This document shows, in pieces, positions 7,399-13,540 of a stretch of 13,540 nucleotides of DNA. Under the pieces are notes generated by a model that worked only from the letters and a program-made list of their open reading frames with translations, was not told the DNA's origin and searched no databases. Within the stretch, counting starts at the first letter, position 1. Every line of letters starts with the position of its first letter. The stretch spans positions 1-13,540 of the forward strand of contig JASHRB010000674.1 of assembly GCA_030037575.1 (NCBI GenBank). Direction: 5' to 3'. The position numbers were made by a program, and so were the translations under genes. This stretch comes from Candidatus Sulfotelmatobacter sp. GTDB lineage: Bacteria; Acidobacteriota; Terriglobia; Terriglobales; Acidobacteriaceae.

Positions 7399-7412
7399 CC
7401 CGGGAGACCGGG
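7399..7412. repeat. GC-rich hairpin with GNRA-type loop
   Basis: CCCGG and CCGGG pair as 5-bp arms around GAGA, which on the plus strand would be a GNRA tetraloop. The hairpin lies just left of the AT-rich stretch at 7418-7443, in the possible leader or promoter region of the plus-strand operon. There is no T-run, so I do not call it a terminator. Confidence 0.3.
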
Positions 7413-7417
7413 GAGCG

Positions 7418-7443
7418 ATCATAAATAAATTATTCTGTGTCAA
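7418..7443 (-). promoter_or_regulatory. AT-rich promoter-like segment with a perfect -35 box
   Basis: On the minus strand TTGACA (7443-7438) is a perfect sigma-70 -35 box and TATGAT (7423-7418) a good -10 box, but they are only 14 bp apart, too short for normal activity. MerR-type regulators act on over-long spacers, so they do not explain it either. It may be an activator-dependent kinase promoter with a long leader, or coincidence in AT-rich DNA. Confidence 0.2.
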
Positions 7444-7536
7444 TAGGATGCATCTGGTTACCTTGGTTTTTGCAAAAGCCGATGCGTGGTCACGCCGTTG
7501 CTCCCATTGGACTGCCCTAACTCTGCCGGAGGAACT

Positions 7537-7881
7537 GTGTCTCTGCGACATTCGGGAATGCTGGTAGCCCTGTTAGCAATAGCCATCACTGGCGGCGCGG
7601 TTGGGCTCCGGGCTCAGGACGATCACGGAGAAATCGTTCGCCGAGTAAGGAGCCGGGTTGAGCCGGTTTATCCCGATCTCGCGCGCAAGATGAACCTCGG
7701 CGGCACGGTGAAAGTTGAGGTCGTGGTGGCAGCGAACGGCACGGTGAAGGAGGCGAAGGTGGTGGGCGGCCATCCGGTGCTGGCTGGCGCCGCCCTGGAA
7801 GCAGCCAAGAAATGGCGCTTCGAACCCGCGCCGGTCGAGACCTCGGGGGTGCTGGAATTCAAGTTTGACGCTCATCGCTAG
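7537..7881 (+). CDS. Small exported protein with a TonB C-terminal domain
   Basis: From the chosen GTG start this is a 114-residue protein. An N-terminal export signal is visible: basic MSLRHSG, a hydrophobic run MLVALLAIAITGG, and a possible signal-peptidase site after LRA before QDD. The rest, about residues 35-112, matches the TonB C-terminal fold (VEPVYPDLARKMNLGGTVKV, then AANGTVKEAKVVGGHPVL, then AAKKWRFEPAP). TonB couples inner-membrane energy to outer-membrane receptors. This protein lacks the proline-rich spacer and the SxxxH transmembrane motif, so it may not be a true energiser. The frame opens at GTG 7486. GTG 7537 is preferred for GGAGGA (7528-7533, tight spacing) and the signal peptide; ATG 7558 is also possible. 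It lies 28 bp before the MCP gene and is probably co-transcribed. Confidence 0.8.
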   Translation: MSLRHSGMLVALLAIAITGGAVGLRAQDDHGEIVRRVRSRVEPVYPDLARKMNLGGTVKVEVVVAANGTVKEAKVVGGHPVLAGAALEAAKKWRFEPAPVETSGVLEFKFDAHR

Positions 7882-7899
7882 GATCACGAGCGGTTAGCC

Positions 7900-7905
7900 G
7901 GAGGA
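7900..7905 (+). promoter_or_regulatory. Ribosome binding site of the MCP gene
   Basis: GGAGGA lies four bases before the ATG at 7910 and fixes the MCP start in the short gap after the TonB-like gene. Confidence 0.75.
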
Positions 7906-7909
7906 CGGC

Positions 7910-9880
7910 ATGACGATTGGCAGAAAGTTGTACCAGAATTTCGGAATCATCCTCAGCATGGTGGTGGTGCTGTTCATCGTGAACCTGCTGGCGGTGCGGC
8001 GCGAGCACGCGGCCAAGGATGCAGCCAAGGCCTCGCTCGAACTAGAGGAAACCACCAACGACGTCCGCTTCCAGATGATGCAGAACCGCCTCTACCTGAG
8101 CAACTACCTGCTGAGCGGCGACACGCGCGAAGTGGACCGCTTGAACGACGGTATGCGCATCCTGAGCGAAAAGCTGCAGCAGGGCAAAGCCCTGGCCAAC
8201 TCCGAACAGGAGCGCGCGGCCTTGAGCAAGGTCGATCAGTTGGAGCAAGCCTGGGCAAAGGAATTCGCGCAGCCACTGATCGATAAACGCAAAGATGTCG
8301 ATTCCGGAAACGCCACGGTCGCCGAACTGCAGATTTATTACCGCCAGAAAGACGCTTCCTCCTGGGTGAAGAATTCCACCGAAGCTCTCGACCTGGCTGA
8401 CGTCGAAAACCGCAAGCTGGTCGATGAGGGACGCAAATCCGATGAGACGGCCAGCACTTGGACGATTATTGCCGCCATCATCAGCACGCTGGCCGCGCTC
8501 GGTCTGGGCGGCGTGGTGGCCTACAAGACGGCAAAGGAAATTACCGAACCCCTCACCAACCTGATGAAGGTTTCACGGCAGATCGGCGACACCGGCGATC
8601 TCGAGCACACGATCGACGTGAACCGGCAGGATGAAATTGGTGAGTTGGCCCGGACCTTCGCCAAGATGGTCACCTACCTCAAAGAGATGGCGGGGGTCTC
8701 GGAGTCGATTGCCGGAGGCGACCTTACGGTGGAAGTCAAGCCGAGGTCGACGCACGACACATTCGGCAACGGCTTTGCCAAGATGGTGGAAGGCCTGGGG
8801 CGGCTGGTGCGCAGCGTGCGCGATGCTTCCGCCCAGGTGGCCAGCGCTTCCGGGCAAGTGGCGAATGCCTCCGACGATTCGGCAAAGATCGGCCTGCAGG
8901 CTTCCTCTGCCATCGACGAAGTGACCAGCACGATGCACGAAATGAGCGTCAACGTGCAGAACATGGTGAAAAGCACGCAGGTGCAAGCTTCCAGCGTCAG
9001 CGAAACCTCCGCATCGATCGATCAGATGGTGGCGTCGATTCAGCGCGTGGCCGACACCGCCAAAGTGCTGCTCGACATTTCCAACCGCTCGCGCGAGGAA
9101 GTGCACAGCGGCATCACCACCATGGAAAAGGCCACCGACGGCCTGAACCGCATCAACGCCACGATCACCAGCTCGGGAGAAATCATCGGGGCGCTGGGTG
9201 CCCGGGCCGACGATATCGGCAAGATCATCGAAGTCATCGACGATCTGGCGGAGCAGACCAACCTACTTGCTTTGAACGCGGCCATCGAAGCCGCGCGCGC
9301 CGGCGAACACGGGTTGGGTTTTGCGGTGGTGGCCGATGAAGTGCGCAAGCTGGCGGAAAAGTCGGCGCAATCGACCAAGGAAATTTCTGAACTGATTCAG
9401 AGCATTCAGAAAGAAGCCCGCAAGGCCGTCGAGAACATGGACCGCTCAACCGGCATCGTCAACGAAGGGCTGGATCTGGGCGGCGAGCTCAACGGGGCAC
9501 TGCGCAAGATTTCGAACGTGGTCACAGAAGTTTACAAGTTTGCCCAAGAAATCGGCGCGGCCACGAACGAACAATCGCATGGGTCATCGCAGATCGCGCG
9601 TGCCACCACCCGGCTGAATGAAATCACTCACGAAATCAATTCGGCGGTCGAAGAGCAGGCTTCGGGAGCGCAGGCGGTCGTCAAAGCCATGGAGCGGATG
9701 CGCGAACTGGTGCAGCAGTCGACCTCCGGTTCGACCGAACTGGCCGCCTCGGCCGAGCAAATGTCAAAGATGTCGCGCGGCCTGCTCGACTTCATGGACC
9801 GGTTCACGCTCGGCGAGGGCGCGATGGCCGCCGAGGAGAAACCGCAAACCGCCCGCAAGGCCGCCGCCGCCCGAGCCTAG
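7910..9880 (+). CDS. Methyl-accepting chemotaxis protein with CHASE3-like sensor domain
   Basis: This 656-residue transmembrane receptor senses a periplasmic signal and controls CheA. Order: transmembrane helix 1 (about 11-29), a helical periplasmic domain (30-182) resembling CHASE3 ([13 protein letters not shown] near 59-71), transmembrane helix 2 (184-204), and HAMP (205-258). A second HAMP-like segment follows (about 259-305, [13 protein letters not shown]), then the coiled-coil signalling domain (about 308-632). The conserved hairpin tip is [19 protein letters not shown] (448-466) followed by [16 protein letters not shown]. The protein ends in a short Ala/Lys-rich tail with no NWETF-like pentapeptide, so CheR is probably not tethered there. 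Its stop is 4 nt from the CheW start, indicating one operon. The ligand is unknown. The receptor layout and neighbours recall WspA-type as well as chemotaxis receptors. Confidence 0.95.
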   Translation: MTIGRKLYQNFGIILSMVVVLFIVNLLAVRREHAAKDAAKASLELEETTNDVRFQMMQNRLYLSNYLLSGDTREVDRLNDGMRILSEKLQQGKALANSEQERAALSKVDQLEQAWAKEFAQPLIDKRKDVDSGNATVAELQIYYRQKDASSWVKNSTEALDLADVENRKLVDEGRKSDETASTWTIIAAIISTLAALGLGGVVAYKTAKEITEPLTNLMKVSRQIGDTGDLEHTIDVNRQDEIGELARTFAKMVTYLKEMAGVSESIAGGDLTVEVKPRSTHDTFGNGFAKMVEGLGRLVRSVRDASAQVASASGQVANASDDSAKIGLQASSAIDEVTSTMHEMSVNVQNMVKSTQVQASSVSETSASIDQMVASIQRVADTAKVLLDISNRSREEVHSGITTMEKATDGLNRINATITSSGEIIGALGARADDIGKIIEVIDDLAEQTNLLALNAAIEAARAGEHGLGFAVVADEVRKLAEKSAQSTKEISELIQSIQKEARKAVENMDRSTGIVNEGLDLGGELNGALRKISNVVTEVYKFAQEIGAATNEQSHGSSQIARATTRLNEITHEINSAVEEQASGAQAVVKAMERMRELVQQSTSGSTELAASAEQMSKMSRGLLDFMDRFTLGEGAMAAEEKPQTARKAAAARA

Positions 9881-9884
9881 GACC

Positions 9885-10382
9885 ATGAACCGCGAACTTC
9901 ATATCGTCGGTTTTCAGGTGGGCCGCGAGACCTATGGCGTTCCCATCAGGTCGTTGCACGAGATCGTGCGCGTGCCCGAGATTACGGCCGTGCCTGACGC
10001 CCCCGATTATCTGGAAGGCGTGATTAATCTGCGCGGAAAGATCGTTTCCGTCATGGACCTGCGCAAGCGCTTCGGCGATAAGCAGGCAAAACTGAAAAAA
10101 CAAAACCGCATTCTGGTCGTGGAGCATGCGGGGAAGCTGGCCGGGCTGATTGTGGACTCGGCTTCAGAGGTATTGAAGATTGCGGCCGAAAACGTGGAAG
10201 CACCGCCGGCGGTTTTTCAAGAAGGTGGATTGAACTGTGTGACCGGGCTGGGCAAAGTCGGGGAACGGCTGGTGGTACTGCTGGATATGACCAAGCTGCT
10301 CGCTCCGGTGAATTTAAAGCAGAGCGCGAACGCAGAGGCCAAGGCCGGCAAGGCTGAGGCGCGGGCCGCTTCCGGCTCATAA
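9885..10382 (+). CDS. cheW: CheW-like coupling protein
   Basis: This 165-residue adaptor links the receptor tip to CheA in the cytoplasmic array. The CheW fold is clear: FQVGRETYGVPIRSLHEIVR (10-29), PDAPDYLEGVINLRGKIVSV (37-56), MDLRKRFG (57-64), the strand RILVVEHAGKLAGLIVDSAS (75-94) and LVVLLDMTKLL (129-139). Conserved R50 in NLRG matches the receptor-contact region. An Ala/Lys/Glu-rich tail of about 20 residues (146-165) extends past the usual end. The frame is open well upstream inside the MCP gene, but ATG 9885 starts exactly at the fold, 4 nt after the MCP stop. Its own ribosome binding site (AGGA, very close) is weak, suggesting coupling to MCP translation. A WspB-like role is an alternative to flagellar CheW. 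Confidence 0.93.
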   Translation: MNRELHIVGFQVGRETYGVPIRSLHEIVRVPEITAVPDAPDYLEGVINLRGKIVSVMDLRKRFGDKQAKLKKQNRILVVEHAGKLAGLIVDSASEVLKIAAENVEAPPAVFQEGGLNCVTGLGKVGERLVVLLDMTKLLAPVNLKQSANAEAKAGKAEARAASGS

Positions 10383-10489
10383 CCCCGGCTGCAAGTTTTT
10401 TCCCGCTCCAAGGTGTTGGCAATCCGCCAAGCCGGAACCGCCGGGCGCGAGGGAAGCGGACGCGTGAAGAGGCAGGAACGAGAGGAAGC
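10383..10489 (+). other. cheW-cheR spacer with small inverted repeat
   Basis: This 107-bp gap is the longest inside the chemosensory operon. TTGGC (10416-10420) and GCCAA (10426-10430) are perfect 5-bp arms around AATCC; the only T-run (10396-10401) precedes the hairpin, so it is not a classic terminator. AGAGGA at 10481-10486 is the ribosome binding site for cheR. The hairpin might tune expression of cheR-cheA relative to mcp-cheW. Confidence 0.4.
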
Positions 10490-11401
10490 ATGAGCACATC
10501 CGGAGCGGCACCTGCTCCCATTTTGACGGACGCGGAACTGCGGCTGTTGCAGGCGCTGGTGTACCAGGAGTGCGGCATGCACTTCGACGAGCGCCGCACC
10601 CATTTTCTGCAGGATCGGCTGCTGCGCCGCTTGCGAGAAACTCGGGCCGATTCGTTCTATGCCTACTATCGCTTGTTGATCAGTGCGGAAGGCAAACACG
10701 AACTGGCGCAATTGGTCGAGAACCTGACGGTCAACGAAACCAGCTTCTTCCGGCACAAGGCGCAGTTGGATTTGTATCAGAAACACGTGCTGGAAGAGAT
10801 CCTCAAGCGCAAGCAGACGCACCGCGAATATTCGGTGCGGGTCTGGAGCGCCGGCTGTTCCACCGGGCAGGAAGCTTATACGCTGGGCATGCTTTCGGCC
10901 GACGCGCTGGCCTATTACTACTTGCGCAATCCGCTGCCGGTCGAGATTGCCATGCCCAAGCCTTTGGTTCCTCCCCCCTGGCGAGTGGAGATTCTGGCCA
11001 GCGACATCAGCTATTCGGTGCTGCGGACCGGGCAGGAAGGCGTTTACAACGACCACCAGATGACGACGGTCGATTACAGCTTCCGTTTGCGTTACTTCGA
11101 TAAGGTCGGCGACCGCTATGCGGTCAAGAAGGCGCTGAAGGAAATGGTGCACTTCGATTTCCACAATTTGAAGACGGAGTATCTGCCCCAGCGTAACGAC
11201 GTGATCTTCTGCCGCAACGTGATGATGTACTTCGACGAAGCCGAACAGAAGCGGCTGATCGAAAAATTCTATCGCTGTCTGAATGCGGGTGGTTATCTGT
11301 TCGTAGGGCACGCGGAGAGTCTGTTGGGACTGACCGAGAAGTTTCAGATGGTGCACCGCGACAGCGGCACGGCTTATCAGCGGATTGAGGTGAAAGAGTG
11401 A
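10490..11401 (+). CDS. cheR: CheR-type chemoreceptor glutamate methyltransferase
   Basis: This 303-residue enzyme transfers methyl groups from S-adenosylmethionine to glutamates on chemoreceptors. An N-terminal helical domain (about 11-85) ends in NETSFFR (82-88). The catalytic domain has the SAM-binding loop WSAGCSTGQEAY (119-130), the acidic strand ILASDIS (168-174), FCRNVMMYF (240-248) and the C-terminal GHAESL (273-278). Two features differ from enterobacterial CheR. There is a roughly 20-residue Pro-rich insert between helix and strand (about 146-164, with PKPLVPPPW), and the beta-subdomain near 200-222 is short, without the Gly-containing loop insertion associated with pentapeptide binding. 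No TPR extension is present, unlike WspC. The ATG has a good AGAGGA site. The stop overlaps the GTG of cheA (GTGA). Confidence 0.95.
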   Translation: MSTSGAAPAPILTDAELRLLQALVYQECGMHFDERRTHFLQDRLLRRLRETRADSFYAYYRLLISAEGKHELAQLVENLTVNETSFFRHKAQLDLYQKHVLEEILKRKQTHREYSVRVWSAGCSTGQEAYTLGMLSADALAYYYLRNPLPVEIAMPKPLVPPPWRVEILASDISYSVLRTGQEGVYNDHQMTTVDYSFRLRYFDKVGDRYAVKKALKEMVHFDFHNLKTEYLPQRNDVIFCRNVMMYFDEAEQKRLIEKFYRCLNAGGYLFVGHAESLLGLTEKFQMVHRDSGTAYQRIEVKE

Positions 11402-13540
11402 CCGACACGCCAGACGAGCGCGGAGCGGAACTGCGAGAGTTGTTTTTTGAAACCTCGCAGGAACTGCTGCAAGCGCTGAACGACGAATCTCTCAAGCTGG
11501 AGAAAAACCCCGGCGACGAAGAGATCGTGCGTTCGATTCGGCGCACCGTGCACACCCTGAAGGGCGATTCGGCTGCCTGCGGCTTGCGGGAGTTGAGCGA
11601 ACTCGCGCATCAGTTCGAAGATGCCTTGTCGCTCGAGGGCGCGGCGGCGCACGCGGCGCTAGCCGAGATTTCCTTTGCCGCCGCAGACGTGTTTACCGGC
11701 ATGATCGCCGCCTATCACAGCGGCGCACCGATGCCCGCGACCGCACCCTTGCGAAAGAGGATTCACGAACTTACGGCGGCGCCGGTCAAAAAAACTCGGC
11801 GCAAGAAGACGCCCTCGGAGTCGGTCGAGCCGCCGGGCAAAGATTGGACCAGCGCCGAAAAGTTGGCCGTGGCTGAGGCGCAAGCATCCGGCAGCGGGCT
11901 TTATGAGGTGGTGGTGAAGATTGACCCCCACTGTGCCATGCCAATCGCCGCCCGGCAGCTGATTCAGAATGCGATCAGCGCGACCGGCAAAGTTCTGGTG
12001 GTGCGGCCGGAGGCAAAATCGACAGCCGCCGCCAAGCATGTCGAATTCATCCTGGCCAGCGTGCAGTCGAAAGAACAGATCGCGGCCAAATGCCATATTC
12101 CCACAATCGTGGGCGACATCCACATCAATCTGATTCAGGCCCCCCCATCCGGCAACGCCGCCGCAAAAGAACCGGTGCCATCGACCAAGCCCGCGTCGCC
12201 GACTCCCGCCTCGGAGAGTTCACCGTCAGAAACAGCGCAGGGGAACGCCTCACCAACCTCCGCCTCGGCAGTCGAGTCTCGCGCTCCAGTTCCGGAACCG
12301 GCGGCGCAGGGGGCCGCGGAAAACATTTTGCGCGTCGAAGCGGGGCGCATCGATAACGTGCTCAATCTTGTGGGCGAGTTGATTATCGGCAAGTCGATGC
12401 TGCAACAGGCGCTCAACGAGTTCGGCAAGCGCTATCCCAAGGAATTGCTGCGCGGCCGATTTGCCGATGCCATGGCCTTTCAAGCGCGCGTGCTGAACGA
12501 CCTGCAACGCTCGGTCATGAAGATTCGCATGGTGCCGGTGGAGCAGTTATTTCGGCGCTTCCCCCGTATCGTACGCGACGTGGCGCGGCAGTTGGGCCGC
12601 GAAGTCGATCTCGAACTCAGCGGTCAGGACACCGATCTGGATAAGGGTATTCTCGACGCCATCGCCGAGCCTTTGACTCACTTGGTTCGGAACGCGGTCA
12701 GCCACGGAATTGAATCTGCCGAGGGGCGGCGAGCGCAGGGCAAGCCGCCTCGCGGAAAGATTCGTCTGCACGCTTACCACCAGGGCAACCAGGTGGTGGT
12801 TGAAATCAGCGACGATGGCCGCGGCATTGACGCGCAGAAGATTCGCGCCAAAGCTCTCGAACTTGGAATGACCACGGCCGAGGAAGCGGCGCGCCTTACG
12901 GAAAGCGAGACGCTGGAGTTCATCTTCCGGCCGGGATTCAGCACGGCCGAGCAAGTGACGGAAATTTCCGGCCGGGGCGTGGGCATGGATGTGGTGCAGA
13001 GCGTCTTGCAGCGCCTGAAAGCCACGATTCACGTCGAGACGCGTCTCGGTCAGGGCACGACCTTCCGGCTGAAGCTGCCCTTGACGCTCGCCATCATCAA
13101 GGCGCTCATGTTCTGGGTAGAAAAGCGGCTCTACGCCATCCCCCTCAATTCGGTGAGCCAGATCGCGCGAACCAGGGAGTCCGAAGTTCATCAGGTCGAC
13201 AACTACGAAGTGTTGCAGTTGCGCAATCAGGTGCTGCCGCTGTTGCGCTTGGGCAGGCCCTGCCTGCCCGATGCGGACCGGCAATCGAGCAAATTGTTTG
13301 TGCTAGTCATTACGGTCGGCGAGAGAAAATACGGTTTGATCGTCGATTCGCTGGAGGGGGAAGAAGAGCTGGTAATCAAGGCTTTGGACGACCAGACTTT
13401 CTCCACCGATTTGGTGAACGGCGCGTCCATCCTTGGAGATGGGAAAGTGGTTCTCATTTTGAATTTGCCGGCGGTGGTCGAGCATGTGACACGGAGACGG
13501 CCGGAACAAGGCAGTATCAACTTTGGATTGTTGCTGAACC
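11398..13540 (+). CDS. cheA: CheA chemosensory histidine kinase (C-terminus outside window)
   Basis: The frame starts at GTG 11398, overlapping the cheR stop by 4 nt, and is open to the edge with 714 residues visible. P1 (about 8-110) carries phospho-accepting H52 in VHTLKGDSAACG. A P2-like response-regulator docking domain covers 169-248 (YEVVVKIDPHCAMPIAARQL). A Pro/Ser/Ala-rich linker spans about 249-305. P3 dimerisation covers 309-375 (ILRVEAGRIDNVLNLVGELI). P4 ATPase covers 380-560, with N-box N432 in HLVRNAVSHGIE, G1 DDGRGID (472-478) and G2 GRGVGMDVV (525-533). The CheW-like P5 covers about 565-705 (LMFWVEKRLYAIPL). S435 sits where Asp is usual before HGIE. All five domains are in view, so either little is missing or a fused receiver follows, as in WspE or FrzE. 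Confidence 0.94.
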   Translation, partial: MTDTPDERGAELRELFFETSQELLQALNDESLKLEKNPGDEEIVRSIRRTVHTLKGDSAACGLRELSELAHQFEDALSLEGAAAHAALAEISFAAADVFTGMIAAYHSGAPMPATAPLRKRIHELTAAPVKKTRRKKTPSESVEPPGKDWTSAEKLAVAEAQASGSGLYEVVVKIDPHCAMPIAARQLIQNAISATGKVLVVRPEAKSTAAAKHVEFILASVQSKEQIAAKCHIPTIVGDIHINLIQAPPSGNAAAKEPVPSTKPASPTPASESSPSETAQGNASPTSASAVESRAPVPEPAAQGAAENILRVEAGRIDNVLNLVGELIIGKSMLQQALNEFGKRYPKELLRGRFADAMAFQARVLNDLQRSVMKIRMVPVEQLFRRFPRIVRDVARQLGREVDLELSGQDTDLDKGILDAIAEPLTHLVRNAVSHGIESAEGRRAQGKPPRGKIRLHAYHQGNQVVVEISDDGRGIDAQKIRAKALELGMTTAEEAARLTESETLEFIFRPGFSTAEQVTEISGRGVGMDVVQSVLQRLKATIHVETRLGQGTTFRLKLPLTLAIIKALMFWVEKRLYAIPLNSVSQIARTRESEVHQVDNYEVLQLRNQVLPLLRLGRPCLPDADRQSSKLFVLVITVGERKYGLIVDSLEGEEELVIKALDDQTFSTDLVNGASILGDGKVVLILNLPAVVEHVTRRRPEQGSINFGLLLN

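Larger units (their letters stand above)
7165..7536. other. Divergent intergenic region between the two signalling operons
   Basis: These 372 bp carry no credible gene on either strand. The region separates the minus-strand kinase operon from the plus-strand TonB/chemosensory operon, so it should hold both promoters. It contains two weak sigma-70-like pairs on the minus strand, two small hairpins, a markedly AT-rich stretch (about 7418-7443), and GGAGGA just before the TonB-like start. I found no convincing -24/-12 sigma-54 promoter and no recognisable riboswitch. No clear plus-strand promoter could be named, although TATTCT (7431-7436) could be a -10 box. Confidence 0.7.

Noticed and set aside
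7440..7485. Upstream GTG at 7486 as the start of the TonB-like protein
   Set aside because: It has no ribosome binding site and adds a stretch before the signal peptide; GTG 7537 follows GGAGGA and gives a normal export signal.
7165..7485. Riboswitch or small RNA in the divergent intergenic region
   Set aside because: I looked for c-di-GMP and cobalamin-like conserved boxes and saw none; only small isolated hairpins are present.
9618..9884. Upstream extension of the cheW frame inside the MCP gene
   Set aside because: The extension is Arg/Pro/Ser-rich out-of-frame MCP sequence. The CheW fold begins at ATG 9885, four bases after the MCP stop.
10416..10432. Possible sigma-54 promoter in the cheW-cheR gap
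   Set aside because: GG and GC elements are present, but their spacing is one base too long and the -12 context (CAAGC) is poor; it is better described as a small inverted repeat.
10217..11356. Minus-strand open frame (379 codons) opposite cheW and cheR
   Set aside because: The plus strand encodes a complete CheR with all catalytic motifs; the antisense product is His/Gln-rich with no domain pattern.
12547..13284. Minus-strand open frame (245 codons) opposite cheA
   Set aside because: It is the antisense shadow of the CheA P3-P5 region and shows no family motif.

Overview
The window (about 13.5 kb, GC-rich, densely coding) looks like a chromosomal signalling region of a Gram-negative, environmental bacterium. 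The mix fits an Acidobacteriota-like genome: a long soluble GAF/PAS histidine kinase, a sigma-54 activator, a stand-alone secreted TonB C-terminal domain and a compact chemosensory operon. This placement is an inference from gene content and style; there is no rRNA or other marker gene. I see no tRNA, rRNA, CRISPR array, insertion sequence or prophage gene.

Layout. (1) Positions 1-1340 hold a divergent pair: the N-terminal part of a GNAT acetyltransferase on the minus strand, cut by the window edge, and a full LysR-type regulator on the plus strand. The roughly 100 bp between them contain a near-consensus LysR site, ATAC-N7-CTAT. (2) Positions 1365-7164, minus strand, form a tight three-gene two-component operon. 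In transcription order it encodes a 1303-residue soluble histidine kinase (four GAF-like domains, three PAS domains, HisKA, HATPase), a receiver-only response regulator, and an NtrC-type sigma-54 activator. Both gene junctions are 4-nt stop/start overlaps as annotated. (3) Positions 7165-7536 are a non-coding divergent region with weak promoter-like boxes and small hairpins. (4) Positions 7537 to the right edge, plus strand, run: secreted TonB-C-domain protein, CHASE3-type methyl-accepting chemotaxis protein, CheW, CheR and CheA. CheA is still open at the right edge.

How the genes may work together. The kinase should sense a cytosolic or small-molecule cue through its GAF/PAS array and pass phosphate to the receiver protein and/or the sigma-54 activator. 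The MCP-CheW-CheR-CheA set is a self-contained sensory array core. No CheY, CheB or flagellar gene is visible, and the gene order resembles Wsp-type alternative-function systems as much as motility systems. The MCP has no C-terminal CheR-tethering pentapeptide, and CheR appears to lack the beta-subdomain loop insertion linked to pentapeptide binding, so the two agree. No clearly unprecedented system is visible. The points most worth a second look are the receiver-only protein between kinase and sigma-54 activator, the CPFC motif in the first PAS domain, the LysR operator, the proline-rich insert in CheR, and the TonB-like gene at the head of the chemosensory operon.
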